Shown here piece by piece: positions 10,008 through 26,399 of a stretch of DNA of 64,000 nt (position 1 is its first letter; each line of letters opens with the position of its first letter). The DNA is from Hyphomicrobiales bacterium (GTDB lineage Bacteria; Pseudomonadota; Alphaproteobacteria; Rhizobiales; Methyloligellaceae): the NCBI GenBank assembly GCA_028280515.1, contig JANQLP010000118.1, positions 1 through 64,000 of the forward strand, read 5' to 3'. The position numbers and the translations under genes are program-made. A model generated the notes under the pieces. It saw nothing but the letters and a program-made list of their open reading frames with translations. It was not told the origin of the DNA and did no database searches.

Positions 10008-11075
10008 TTACCAGGCCGGCGACAGACGGCTGTTTTCCGGCAATGCGTTGTTTTTCGGCCTGATCAGATAGAGCCTCAGGAAATTGAACGCGGCGGCAGC
10101 GCCATAGGCGCCGACCTGAAGCCTGCCCAACAGTCCGCCGCGCTTCTTACCGCGGTTGATGCCGTCGTTGATGCGCAGCATGCGGTCCATCCCCGCCCGG
10201 AACTTCGGATTGTCGAGGTCGAGCGTGATTGGAAACACCTGCTTGGAGATCTCCGTCGTGACATGGAACACGCGGTAGCCATAGTCGCTCGGATCGATCC
10301 CCAACGCCTTGTGGAACTCCGGGCGCGCGTGATCGCGCACATACATGGTCGCAAAGACGGCGAGCACGAAGAACCGGACCCAAAGCCGGTTGAGTCCCTC
10401 CAGGAGGTGCGGGTTGGCGCGCATCAGTAGCGCGAACGCCTCGCCGTGGCGGAACTCGTCGTTGCACCACTTTTCGAACCATTTGAAGATCGGATGGAAA
10501 CGCCTGTCCGGATGCTTCTGAAGGTGACGGTAGATCGTGATGTAGCGCGCGTACCCGATCTTCTCCGACAGATAGGTCGCGTAATAGATGAACTTCGGCT
10601 TGAAGTAGGTGTACTTCTTTTCGCGGGTCAGGAAGCCGAGGTCGACGCCGATTCCGAATTCCTTGAGCGCGTCATTGATGAAGCCCGCATGGCGCGCCTC
10701 GTCGCGGCTCATATATTTGAAAAGTTCGCAGATATCGGGATTGGTGCCGCGCTTCTTCATCTCCGCGTAAAGCACGCAGCCGGAAAACTCTGCCGTAAGC
10801 GAGCTTACCAGGAAGTCGATGAATTCCTTCCTCAAGCCCTCCGGCAGCGCGTCCAGGTCGATCTTGTCCCAGTCCTCGTTGCGCTTGAAATGGCCCTTGT
10901 TGGGATCCGACTTCATTTCCGCGATCAGTTCGTCCCATTGCGCGCGGATCGGCGTCACGTCGAGCCGGTCCATTTCATCGAAATCGGTCGTGTAGAACCG
11001 CGGGCTCAGCACCGTTTCCGAGACCGCTTGTTTCGTGGTTTCGTTCGGTGCGATCGAAAGAGATTCGATGGTCAT
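10008..11075 (-). CDS. acsF: Aerobic Mg-protoporphyrin IX monomethyl ester (oxidative) cyclase
   Basis: 355-residue diiron oxygenase that forms ring E of chlorophyll using O2. The two carboxylate-bridged iron motifs are R-D-E-A-R-H-A-G-F (Glu126, His129) and C-N-D-E-F-R-H-G-E (Glu207, His210), with further glutamates in L-T-A-E-F-S-G-C and Y-A-E-M-K-K-R-G. The ATG overlaps the end of orf101 by 4 bp. The window also encodes BchE, the oxygen-independent cyclase at 33612, so ring E can form with or without oxygen. Position between puhC/orf101 and puhE is typical of alphaproteobacterial PGCs. Confidence 0.97.
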   Translation of the reverse strand: MTIESLSIAPNETTKQAVSETVLSPRFYTTDFDEMDRLDVTPIRAQWDELIAEMKSDPNKGHFKRNEDWDKIDLDALPEGLRKEFIDFLVSSLTAEFSGCVLYAEMKKRGTNPDICELFKYMSRDEARHAGFINDALKEFGIGVDLGFLTREKKYTYFKPKFIYYATYLSEKIGYARYITIYRHLQKHPDRRFHPIFKWFEKWCNDEFRHGEAFALLMRANPHLLEGLNRLWVRFFVLAVFATMYVRDHARPEFHKALGIDPSDYGYRVFHVTTEISKQVFPITLDLDNPKFRAGMDRMLRINDGINRGKKRGGLLGRLQVGAYGAAAAFNFLRLYLIRPKNNALPENSRLSPAW

Positions 11076-11377
11076 AGCTTCCTCCCCGACGTAAAGCTGA
11101 ACTCCAGCAGTTCCATGAATTCCAGATCACCGGTCATCCGCGTCCATTGCCGCTCCAGCCAGCCGGCCTTGAACACCGTGGCATCACGGCGCAGGGTGCG
11201 GATTTCCCCGTAGGGAACCTTGACCGGATCGCCGTGCACCAGCACCACGTCACCCGGTTCGATCTCGACATCGCCATCCAGATCGACATGGGCATGCAGG
11301 CTGTCGAACGTGTTCGACACCTCGATCGTGCACGGCAGGTCGAAACGGCGCCTGCCTTTCATCAGTTCCATCTTCAT
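11072..11377 (-). CDS. Conserved PGC-associated protein of about 100 residues, function unknown
   Basis: 101 residues, soluble, no signal peptide. It starts [12 protein letters not shown] and contains a compact segment [15 protein letters not shown] that could form a small beta fold. It overlaps puhC upstream and acsF downstream by 4 bp each (ATGA), so it is translationally coupled within the puh/acsF block. A small conserved frame of this kind is commonly present at this position in PGCs. The coupling to acsF invites a role in cyclase or reaction-centre assembly, but that is inference and no catalytic motif is seen. Confidence 0.75.
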   Translation of the reverse strand: MKMELMKGRRRFDLPCTIEVSNTFDSLHAHVDLDGDVEIEPGDVVLVHGDPVKVPYGEIRTLRRDATVFKAGWLERQWTRMTGDLEFMELLEFSFTSGRKL

Positions 11378-11835
11378 GGCGTCTGTCTCCCTTCCATGAA
11401 CAATTGTGCGAATGCCCCGGCATTCGTTGGACCGAAGGCGCCAAGGTCCAGGCGCCGGCCGGTCTCGGGATCCTGAAGCGTCAGCCGGCCGTCGGTCCCG
11501 CGGATCAGGATGAACGGCGGCTCCTGACCAACGCCGTTCTGGCGGCGCTCCCGCGCCAGTGCCCGCAACGTACCGCGCACGAAACCGCTGCCGCCTGGCG
11601 GAAGAACCGCCACGACCTTGTTTGCCCGCGCGTCCTCGACGACCACGGCACCGTCCCCCCGGTCCTTGAAGACGAACGCGCGCGTCTCCAGCGGCTTCGG
11701 TTCAGGCGTGAACAACGTGCCCCGGTCGGTCTGCTGCGCACCGATGACCAGAAAGATGGCGACAATGACGACCGAAATGGCCCCCCACAGCGGGCCCTTA
11801 GGAACGTCTTCTTTGTTGGTTTCACGATCCGACAT
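11374..11835 (-). CDS. puhC: Photosynthetic complex assembly protein PuhC
   Basis: 153 residues with one N-terminal transmembrane helix (about residues 17-32, I-S-V-V-I-V-A-I-F-L-V-I-G) and a periplasmic domain containing F-K-D-R-G-D-G-A-V-V-V and a conserved G-G-S-G-F-V-R-G-T-L-R-A-L-A-R-E-R segment typical of PuhC. The start at 11835 has GGAG upstream; a longer open frame would run into the puhB end. PuhC is needed for normal RC-LH1 levels in Rhodobacter. It sits 28 bp after puhB and overlaps orf101 by 4 bp. Confidence 0.92.
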   Translation of the reverse strand: MSDRETNKEDVPKGPLWGAISVVIVAIFLVIGAQQTDRGTLFTPEPKPLETRAFVFKDRGDGAVVVEDARANKVVAVLPPGGSGFVRGTLRALARERRQNGVGQEPPFILIRGTDGRLTLQDPETGRRLDLGAFGPTNAGAFAQLFMEGRQTP

Positions 11836-11863
11836 TGAACTCTCCAAGCACGTCCCCCGGGAC

Positions 11864-12538
11864 CTATTCCGCTGCCACGGCCGCCGGACGTGGCGGCGCA
11901 GCCTTGCGTGACCTGCCGCGCACCGGCTCCGTTCCCGCATGCTCGGCGTTTTCGTCCAGGGACGCGGAAAGGGCATCGCTGAGGACTCTTGCAACCGGCC
12001 CAACGTGCGCGATTGCCCGCAGCATCGGCTCCGGCCGCGTCAATCGCCACGCCCGCGCGTGCGGCCAGAGATGCAGATAGGCAATGCGATTGTCGTCCAG
12101 CAGTTTCAGGGTGATATCGCCGCTGCCGTCGCGGTAGGTTTTCAGGTTCGCAGCGGCGATCTGGCGGAACGGAATGTTGATCGCCATCGTCAACGCAATG
12201 CCGATGCGCAGAACGATGCGGCGGTTCGTGATCGTGTAGATCGAGGAGCGCGCGCTCAGCCAGCCGAGCAGGCCCAGCATCACAAGGCACAACAGCGATA
12301 CGCCGATCAGGGGCAGAGCGGATACGGCAACGGCGGCCGCGTCATGACCGTCGCCGTAGCGGGAAACGGCGTACCACCCCAAAAGGAGCGCAAAGTAGAC
12401 CGCAATCTGGCGGACATGGAACGCACGGAGCGCGAGAGCCCACGCGTCGGGCGATCCCTGCCAGAGGATATGCTCCCCCTTGGGAAGATACTCGGGCAGG
12501 CCACGGACCGGTTCGAATTCGTACTCGGACGTTGTCAT
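11864..12538 (-). CDS. puhB: Reaction centre assembly protein PuhB
   Basis: 224 residues. It starts with the family hallmark L-P-E-Y-L-P-K-G-E-H-I-L-W-Q-G-S-P, followed by three hydrophobic helices (about 45-120) and the bPH2-like segment Y-T-I-T-N-R-R-I-V-L-R-I-G. PuhB acts in RC assembly and dimerises in the membrane in Rhodobacter capsulatus. The C-terminal 35 residues are basic and Ala/Pro-rich and look disordered. The gene overlaps puhA by 4 bp (ATGA), coupling the two. Confidence 0.93.
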   Translation of the reverse strand: MTTSEYEFEPVRGLPEYLPKGEHILWQGSPDAWALALRAFHVRQIAVYFALLLGWYAVSRYGDGHDAAAVAVSALPLIGVSLLCLVMLGLLGWLSARSSIYTITNRRIVLRIGIALTMAINIPFRQIAAANLKTYRDGSGDITLKLLDDNRIAYLHLWPHARAWRLTRPEPMLRAIAHVGPVARVLSDALSASLDENAEHAGTEPVRGRSRKAAPPRPAAVAAE

Positions 12539-13329
12539 ATGATCGGCTCCGAACGTTCCGGCGAGGCGAACAGCGTGCCGCCGCCGTAATAGGCACTGAT
12601 CTTGTCCTCCTCCAGCCGAGTCACTTCCGTCGTCTTCTTGGTGCGCGGGACCTTGGCGAAGTGCTTGGCGAAGATCGACCTGACCTTCACGTGCCTGTTC
12701 CAGCTATCGATCCGGGCGAACCCGATCGGCACGAGGACCTTGTTCGCGGTCTTTTTCTTGCCCTTTGCTTCGCCCCCGATATCTATTTCCAGATAGCGGA
12801 TCTGCGGCTCGCCGCGGTCGATCCAGATGTCGGAAACGACGCCGGCCTTCTTGTCGTCGCCGGCAATGACGTCCATGCCACGCGGGTCCGGATCGCGCTG
12901 GTTGACGTTGAAATCGGGTGCGACCCGCAGCGGAACGATCTTGGTCTTCCCTTCCGCCGTCACGTCAGGCTTGTCCGCACGCTCCGCATACGAGCCCGGG
13001 CCTACGGCCGCGGTCATGGGATCGCCCTTCGGGTCCATGGGAGCGCCGGGCCAGCCTGCGACCGGCGTGGCCGCAACGCGCCGATCATCGCCTCCGGCCG
13101 GGTCGGGCGCCAGAACGGTGGTCCCGTCCTCAAGGCGGAATTCCTTCGGCCGCGGCAACCAGATGACGTCTGGGGCCAGCGGCTGGCCCGTGACCTCGGA
13201 TTCAAGCGGATAGCCTTCACGGCGGTCTTCGCGCCTGAGATAGAAGATCAGGCCCGCGAAAAAGACCCAGAAGACGTACAACACAACCTGAGCAACATCG
13301 ATGTTGTCCGTAATCGCTCCCGTCTCCAT
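12535..13329 (-). CDS. puhA: Photosynthetic reaction centre H subunit
   Basis: 264 residues: a short periplasmic N-terminus, one membrane helix (about 12-30, V-V-L-Y-V-F-W-V-F-F-A-G-L-I-F-Y-L) followed by R-R-E-D-R-R-E-G-Y-P-L, and a cytoplasmic PRC-barrel domain with D-I-W-I-D-R-G-E-P-Q-I-R-Y-L-E. H caps the L/M quinone sites and contributes to proton uptake at QB. The end carries the conserved D-K-I-S-A-Y-Y-G-G-G-T-L-F-A. It lies 24 bp after lhaA. Confidence 0.97.
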   Translation of the reverse strand: METGAITDNIDVAQVVLYVFWVFFAGLIFYLRREDRREGYPLESEVTGQPLAPDVIWLPRPKEFRLEDGTTVLAPDPAGGDDRRVAATPVAGWPGAPMDPKGDPMTAAVGPGSYAERADKPDVTAEGKTKIVPLRVAPDFNVNQRDPDPRGMDVIAGDDKKAGVVSDIWIDRGEPQIRYLEIDIGGEAKGKKKTANKVLVPIGFARIDSWNRHVKVRSIFAKHFAKVPRTKKTTEVTRLEEDKISAYYGGGTLFASPERSEPII

Positions 13330-13353
13330 AATTTACCTCCTAGATCTGCGCGG

Positions 13354-14783
13354 CTAGCTCGGAAACTCGGCCAGCCCGAGCTTGGTTCCCGGCCTGCGGT
13401 CGATTTCACCCGCCGACCCGACGAGCGGTCCGATCGCAACCAGCGTCGCGAACAACAAAACGATTTCAATGTGATAGACCGCGCTATAGCCGACAGTCGG
13501 ATCATTGAGCGCGGGGCCGAGAGACCCCTGCTCCGCAAGCTGGGAAACGACATCGCGAATGATCCCGCCAAGCGCGATTGCACCGCCTGCGGCGGTCGCC
13601 TGGACCGCCCCCCACGCGCCGAGCACGAGGCCGCTCTGTCCGTTGGCGGTGATGGCCATTGCGGCGATCAGTGTGCCCACGGCGAATAATCCGCCGCCGA
13701 ACCCGATGAGAAACGTTCCCGTCCGGAACAAGGGCGCGGACTCCAGCGGCGCCGAGAAGATGACCGCGGAAAAGGCACACACGCCGATCATCACGCCGTA
13801 AGCCGCGATCCGGTGGGGATTGCACCGGCGCGTCAGCATGTGGGCGGCGATTGCAAATCCAACGAGGCTACCTCCGGCAAGAAGCGCGGTCAGTACGGTC
13901 GTTGCGCTCACCGACAGACCGAGGATCTGGCCGCCATAGGGTTCGAGCAGAATGTCCTGCATGTTGAACGCAGCAGTCCCCAGCCCGACCGCCACGAGCA
14001 GCCGGCGGTGGCGTCCGAAGCTTGCGAACGCCCGCCAGGCGCTGGAGAACTGGGGCCGTGGCTGCGACGGATCGGTCAGGGCCGGATTGCGCGCCTCCTG
14101 CTTCCACAGCGCGAGGATGTTCAACGCCATGGTGGCAACGGCAGCGCCCTGGATCACCTGCATCAGCTTGACCTGCGAAAAGTCGGTCAGGAGCACCCCG
14201 AACACGAGCGAACTGGCGACCATGCCGACCAGCAGCATGACGAACAGAAGCGCGACGACGCGCGGGCGGGACTCTTCCGGGGCCTGATCGGTCGCCAGCG
14301 CGAGGCCGGCGGTCTGGGTGGTATGAAGTCCGGCGCCGACCAGAAGGAAAGCGAGACCGGCAGCAGCGGGACCGACCCACTCCGGCGCGCTTGAATCGCC
14401 GGACAGCACGATGAGCGCGAACGGCATGATGGCCAGGCCGCCGAACTGCAACAACGAGCCGAACCAGATGAACGGCACCCGCCGCCAGCCGAGTACGGAC
14501 CGGTAGGTATCGGACCGGAAACCGATGAGTGCGCGGAACGGCGCGAACATCAGCGGCAGGGCGACCATCACCGACACCAGCCAGGCCGGCACGTCGAGTT
14601 CAACGATCATCACGCGGTTCAATGTGCCGCTGAGCAGCACCACAGCCATGCCGACGGAGACCTGAAACAGCGACAGCCGCAAAAGGCGGTCAAGCGGAAG
14701 CTCGGTGCTCGCGGCATCGGCGAACGGCAGGAACCGCGGGCCGATGAGGCTCCATCCTTGCGCCAGCATGTCGTTCATCCGCT

Positions 14784-14787
<4 letters not shown>
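13354..14787 (-). CDS. lhaA: LH1 assembly protein LhaA (PucC family)
   Basis: 477 residues with about twelve transmembrane helices, a major-facilitator-type protein of the BCD/PucC family. Family signatures include L-N-R-V-M-I-V-E-L-D-V-P-A, F-R-A-L-I-G-F-R-S-D-T-Y-R and L-E-P-Y-G-G-Q-I-L. LhaA aids insertion of LH1 polypeptides and pigments and associates with RC-LH1 assembly intermediates. Three members occur in the window: this one, the one next to bchG, and pucC. Position between bchM and puhA identifies this as LhaA. The ATG overlaps the bchM stop (ATGA). Confidence 0.95.
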
Positions 14788-20080
<5,293 letters not shown>

Positions 20081-20106
<26 letters not shown>

Positions 20107-21646
20107 CGTAGAGTGTCTCAACGGTTATGGTCTGTTCGCCACGTTCGGCAGCGAACCGCTCGGTGTTGCGCCGCGCCTTGCCGCGGACGAAAAACGGGAC
20201 CTTTTTGAGTTCCTTCTCGGCCTCTGTGTTCCAGACGAGGATCGGCCCGCTTGGCGGGTCTGCAACCTCTTCGGACGCCTGCTCCTCTTTGGCTTCTGCG
20301 GATTTCCCCAGATGTGACGGCGCGGCGCCGTCGTGAAACTCGAAATCCTCCCGGAACATGCCGAGCAGATGTTCCTCAAGCCCCATCATCAGCGGGTGAA
20401 CCCACGTGTCCCAGATGACGTTGGCGCCTTCAAAGCCCATTTGCGGCGAATAGCGCGCCGGGTAGTCGTGAACATGCGCGGGTGCGGAGATCATCGCGCA
20501 GGGAATGCCGAACCGTTTGGCGATGTGGCGCTCCATCTGCGTTCCGAGAATGAGCTCCGGTTGCAGATCCGAAATGTGACGCTCGACTTCGAGATAGTCG
20601 TCGGTGATCAGCGCCTCGATCCCGTAGTCGGAGGCAAGTGCGCGCACGTCGCGGGCGAATTCCCGCGAATAGGTACCGAGCCCGGCAACCTCGAAACCGA
20701 ACTCCTCGCGCGCGACCCGGGCCGCGGCGCAGGCATGGGTCGCATCGCCGAAGATGAAGACGCGCTTGCCGGTGAGGTACGTCGAGTCGATGGAGCGCGA
20801 GTACCATGGAAGCCGAACGACTTCGTTTTCGACATCGGGCACAGGATCGATCCCGGCGACGCGCGCGACTTCGTCGATGAACTCCCGCGTTGCGTTGACA
20901 CCGATGGGAACGGTTCGAACGTAGGGCTGCTTGAACGTGCGCTCGAGCCAGCGCGCCGCGATTTCGGCAATCTCCGGATAGAGAACGATGTTGAAGTCCG
21001 CCTCACCGAGACGCGTGAGATCTGAAGGCGTGACGCCCATTGGCGCGACGATATGAACATCCACACCGATACCGTCCAGCAAGCTCAAGACTTCCCGCAC
21101 GTCGTCGCGGTGCCGGAACCCCAGTGCGGTGGGGCCAAGCAGATTGCAGCTCGGGCGGCCCTCGCGAGGACCGGCCTGTTTGGCCGCCATGACCGCTTCC
21201 GCGGATCCCGCGCAAAGCCCGCGCACGAGATGATAGAAGGTCTCCGACGCGCCCCAGTTCTCCTTGCGCTGATACGATGGCAGGTCGATCGGCACGACCG
21301 GCACCGGAAGCCCGAGCCCTTGGGCCAGACCGCCTGGATCATCCTGAATGAGTTCCGCGGTACAGGATGCGCCGACAAGCAGGGCCTGCGGCTGAAAGCG
21401 CTCATAAGCGTCGCGCGCCGCGGTTTTGAACAGTTCCGCGGTGTCGCCGCCGAGATCACGCGCCTGGAATGTCGTGTAGGTGACCGGCGGACGCTTGTCG
21501 CGCCGCTCGATCATCGTAAAAAGCAAGTCGGCGTAAGTGTCGCCCTGGGGCGCGTGCAGGACATAATGCAGCCCGTCCATCGCCGTGGCGATGCGCATCG
21601 CACCAACATGGGGCGGGCCTTCATATGTCCAAACCGTGAGCTTCAT
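20081..21646 (-). CDS. bchB: Dark-operative protochlorophyllide reductase subunit B
   Basis: 521 residues, NifK-like. BchB forms the BchNB heterotetramer that reduces ring D of protochlorophyllide. Asp36 (A-P-Q-G-D-T-Y) is at the exact position of the unusual aspartate ligand of the NB [4Fe-4S] cluster, and Cys95 (V-G-A-S-C-T-A-E-L) is the BchB cysteine. The C-terminal segment [13 protein letters not shown] matches the family's small terminal domain. It lies 6 bp after bchN. Confidence 0.97.
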
Positions 21647-21652
21647 GGTCGT

Positions 21653-23463
<1,811 letters not shown>

Positions 23464-23522
23464 TGACCGGCTCCCCTCTGATCACCTGACGACGGTGTCG
23501 CCAAAGGTCACCACATGAGAGG

Positions 23523-23579
23523 ACTCTATGACCCCGCCCAAAAAGTGTCAATCTAATTAGACGTAAATTTAGCTTTACA
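23523..23579 (-). promoter_or_regulatory. bchF promoter with fused PpsR operators
   Basis: On the minus strand TTGACA (23551-23546), a 17-bp spacer and TAGAGT (23528-23523) form a sigma-70-type promoter. Overlapping the -35 are two overlapping PpsR/CrtJ-like sites: TGT-N12-ACG at 23546-23563 and CGT-N12-ACA at 23562-23579, sharing the central ACGT. Repressor bound here would cover the -35 box. The rest of the 365-bp bchF-aerR spacer holds one further operator and no gene. Confidence 0.75.
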
Positions 23580-23666
23580 TTCGACCGCGTCAGGCCTTTA
23601 ATTGGGAGCGATTGGATATGCCGTGCCGGAACAGACTCATGGAACTGACACTGGAACTTTACGAAC

Positions 23667-23684
23667 TGTCATGTTTAACTGACA
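23667..23684. promoter_or_regulatory. PpsR/CrtJ operator upstream of aerR
   Basis: Exact TGT-N12-ACA palindrome (left half TGTCATG, right half CTGACA) about 145 bp upstream of aerR and 200 bp upstream of bchF. Together with the fused sites at 23546-23579 it could allow PpsR tetramers to loop the divergent promoter region. Confidence 0.7.
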
Positions 23685-23828
23685 GTTGGTGTAGCATCAA
23701 AGAGACACAGGATTGGGGGGGCTACAAGCAAAAATAGCTTATTTTTCTGCACAATAGCGGGACTTTCCTGGCAGGAAAACGCCCTCACCGTTTCTGAACA
23801 ATAGTCTCGGAAACAGGGGAGGAACACA

Positions 23829-24743
23829 ATGTCGGGCGTGAGAGAGGCGTACCCGGAACAGAGAAAAACCACCCAATCGACCGGCGTGACGCCGGGCAGA
23901 ACGGATATCCGCACGAGTTGGTCCGAAGCGGGCAGCGACAACTCCATTTCCCATCCAGACCAGGCGGATGCCCTTGCCCAGCTTGTTGAGGCACAAATTA
24001 TCCCTCGCCTTCTTTTGGTTCACAAAGCGAATGCGGCGGATTTTGAAAATCCCAAACTCAGAGCCGAACAGAAGCTCACTAAGGCTGACGTTCAGGAGTT
24101 CGCGAACATCGTGCTCTCGCACGACAGCGACGTGTCCACCGCCTATGTTGAAGCACTTTACGCACAGGGCTTCTCTGCGGAAACACTGCTTCTCCAACTG
24201 CTCGCGCCGGCGGCGCGCCAGTTCGGGACGATGTGGGAGGACGATTCGGCTGACTTCATGACCGTCACGCTTGGTCTTTCGCGGCTGCAGCAGACCATGC
24301 GCCGATTCCGGCAAACCGCCGCGGGCGAACTTGCCGAGAGTTCAGCCAATCAGCGCATTCTGTTGACAACCACGCCGGGTGATCAGCATTCGTTCGGGCT
24401 TTCGATGGTTGCTGAGTTCTTCCGTACGGCCGGATGGGACGTCCATGACGACCCGACCATGCCGATCGAGGAGCAACTCGAACTGATCCGCAGCAAGAAT
24501 TTTGCGGTTGTCGGCTTGTCGTTGAGTAGCGAGGTCTTTATTGAGACACTTGTTGAATGCATGCACTCGATTCGACAGGAGTCCCGAAACCGGGGCGTTC
24601 TGATCATAGTTGGCGGCCAACTCTTCCAGCAGCACCCGGAGCTTGTAGCAACTGTGGGTGCGGACGCCACAGCAGCCGATGGCAAGACCGCTGTGCAGGA
24701 AGCGTATAATCTGTTGGGACTCAAGGCGAACCGAGCATGTTGA
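23829..24743 (+). CDS. aerR: Cobalamin-binding PpsR antagonist AerR/PpaA
   Basis: 304 residues. The C-terminal half is a B12-binding Rossmann domain with the cobalt-ligand-type motif G-D-Q-H-S-F-G-L, a G-L-S-L-S-S-E segment and I-I-V-G-G-Q-L-F. In front of it is the helical W-E-D-D-S-A-D-F-M-T-V-T-L-G cap region seen in CarH and AerR. AerR of Rhodobacter capsulatus binds CrtJ in a cobalamin- and light-dependent way. Here it lies 28 bp upstream of ppsR2, the usual aerR-ppsR pairing. GGGGAGGA precedes the ATG. The N-terminal 40 residues are poorly conserved. Confidence 0.92.
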   Translation: MSGVREAYPEQRKTTQSTGVTPGRTDIRTSWSEAGSDNSISHPDQADALAQLVEAQIIPRLLLVHKANAADFENPKLRAEQKLTKADVQEFANIVLSHDSDVSTAYVEALYAQGFSAETLLLQLLAPAARQFGTMWEDDSADFMTVTLGLSRLQQTMRRFRQTAAGELAESSANQRILLTTTPGDQHSFGLSMVAEFFRTAGWDVHDDPTMPIEEQLELIRSKNFAVVGLSLSSEVFIETLVECMHSIRQESRNRGVLIIVGGQLFQQHPELVATVGADATAADGKTAVQEAYNLLGLKANRAC

Positions 24744-24771
24744 TGCTATACTATGGAGTGCTGGCGCAAGA

Positions 24772-26223
24772 ATGGAGTATTCCACATCGAATGAGATACT
24801 AAGCTCGTTCCGGGCGCCAAAAGAATCTCTCGGCGATCTTGATTCCGAGGCCGCTGCAAAGCTTATTGCGGCCACCGCAGATATCGCACTCGTTATCGAC
24901 TCAGACGGACTGATCACGGACGTTTCGCTGGGCAGCAGAGAGCTGTCGGAAGAAGGTTTCGCCGGCTGGATCGGTAAGCCGTGGATCGACACCGTTACCA
25001 ACGAAAGCCGTGCCAAGATCGAAGATCTTCTGAATGACGCCCGCTCCGATGCCCCGCACCGGGAACGGCAGGTCAACCATCCCAGCGCAAGCGGCCCCGA
25101 TGTTCCTGTCCGTTACACGGCCATCCAATTCGGCAACAGCGGCCAGTTGATCGCCATCGGACGCGACTTGAGAGCGCTGGCAGAACTCCAGCAAAAGCTC
25201 GTCGAGGCGCAACAGGAGATGGAGCGCGAATACACGCGGCTGCGCAATGCGGAGACCCGCTATCGCCTGCTGTTCCAGATCGCGTCGGAAGCCGTGCTGA
25301 TCGTCGATGCGACGGCGAGCCCGCGCAAGATCGTCGAGGCCAACCCGGCCGCCGTCGAGCTGCTTTCCACGACGAAGGACAAGCTGTCCGGGCGGGACCT
25401 CGGGTCCGTGTTCTCGGCCAAGGACATGAAGGCGGTCGACGAGATGGTCGCCACCGTCCGGGCAGGCGGACATGCGGACGATATCACCGTTCGGCTTGCA
25501 AACCAGGACGGCGAGTTCGGCCTGTCCGCCTCCATCTTCAGGCAGGAAGGCTCGGTCTATTGCCTCATTCGCATCATCCCGGACGTGCAGCACGCAGCAC
25601 CTGCAGACGCCAAGCGGACGGAATCGAAGATGCTGAGGCTGATCGAAGAGATGCCGGACGGGTTCGTCGTGGTGGGACAGGACAAACGCATCCTGATGGC
25701 GAACACGGCCTTCATCGAGTTCGCACAGCTGGCGACCGCGGAACAGGTTGTCGGCGAACCCCTCGACCGATGGCTTGGACGAACCAGTGTCGACCTGGAT
25801 GTGCTGACGGCCAATCTGCGCAAACACGGGTCGGTTCGGCAATTCTCGACCATTCTGCGTGACGAGTTCGGTGCCACCGAGCAGGTTGAGGTCTCCGCCG
25901 TGTCAGTGATGAAGGACGACAAACCCTGCTATGGCTTTTCCATTCGGACCAGTGGCCGCCGGCGCGTCAACAATGTGACAAGTGCCGTCAACTTTCCCAA
26001 GTCCGCGGGCCAGCTCACAGAACTCATCGGGCGCATTTCCATGAAAGAGATCGTCCGCGACACAACCGACATGATTGAGCGGATGTGCATCGAGTCCGCT
26101 CTCGAGCTAACCGGGAACAACCGCGCATCGGCCGCAGAACTGCTCGGCATGAGCCGGCAGAGCCTTTACGCCAAACTACACCGCTACGGCCTGAGCGATT
26201 TCGAAGAAGACAAGTCCAACTAG
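24772..26223 (+). CDS. ppsR: Photosynthesis repressor PpsR (copy 2, AerR-linked)
   Basis: 483 residues: N-terminal PAS, Q-linker helix (L-A-E-L-Q-Q-K-L-V-E-A-Q-Q-E-M), PAS1, PAS2 and a C-terminal Fis-type HTH ending G-N-N-R-A-S-A-A-E-L-L-G-M-S-R-Q-S-L-Y. The cysteine before the HTH is conserved (E-R-M-C-I-E-S-A); other cysteines lie in S-V-Y-C-L and K-P-C-Y-G. The ATG at 24772 has only a weak ribosome site and probably depends on aerR translation. It differs clearly from the copy at 6261 in the PAS domains. As the AerR partner it is the likelier classical aerobic repressor of the operators in this window. Confidence 0.94.
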   Translation: MEYSTSNEILSSFRAPKESLGDLDSEAAAKLIAATADIALVIDSDGLITDVSLGSRELSEEGFAGWIGKPWIDTVTNESRAKIEDLLNDARSDAPHRERQVNHPSASGPDVPVRYTAIQFGNSGQLIAIGRDLRALAELQQKLVEAQQEMEREYTRLRNAETRYRLLFQIASEAVLIVDATASPRKIVEANPAAVELLSTTKDKLSGRDLGSVFSAKDMKAVDEMVATVRAGGHADDITVRLANQDGEFGLSASIFRQEGSVYCLIRIIPDVQHAAPADAKRTESKMLRLIEEMPDGFVVVGQDKRILMANTAFIEFAQLATAEQVVGEPLDRWLGRTSVDLDVLTANLRKHGSVRQFSTILRDEFGATEQVEVSAVSVMKDDKPCYGFSIRTSGRRRVNNVTSAVNFPKSAGQLTELIGRISMKEIVRDTTDMIERMCIESALELTGNNRASAAELLGMSRQSLYAKLHRYGLSDFEEDKSN

Positions 26224-26352
26224 CCTGCACACCCGACCGCGGACCGGCAAGGCCAGGTGCCGCCCTTAAAGTCTACGATGGCCACGAGGCTTCCAGGCCT
26301 GAAACGACCCCAAAACCGAGACAATCGTTCCAGCACGAACACTCCCGCAAAT

Positions 26353-26396
26353 TGTCAATTATAATTGACGATTTTTGCTGTCAACTATAATATACA
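26353..26396 (+). promoter_or_regulatory. bchG promoter with paired PpsR operators
   Basis: Site 1 is TGT-N12-ACG (26353-26370) and site 2 is an exact TGT-N12-ACA (26379-26396), separated by 8 bp, the classical CrtJ/PpsR spacing. A TTGACG at 26365-26370 and a perfect TATAAT at 26386-26391 (15-bp spacer) lie inside the operators. The TATAAT ends only 8 bp before the bchG ATG at 26400, so the transcript may be leaderless. The preceding 130 bp after ppsR2 show no gene. Confidence 0.75.
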
Positions 26397-26399
26397 GTT

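Noticed and set aside
11836..12003. Longer N-terminus for PuhC
   Set aside because: The added residues are Arg-rich and lie over the puhB C-terminus; the ATG at 11835 has a ribosome site and gives a normal one-helix start.
12532..13689. A 385-codon open frame on the plus strand
   Set aside because: It is antisense to puhA and lhaA, has no recognisable domain and its composition is that of a shadow frame in high-GC DNA.
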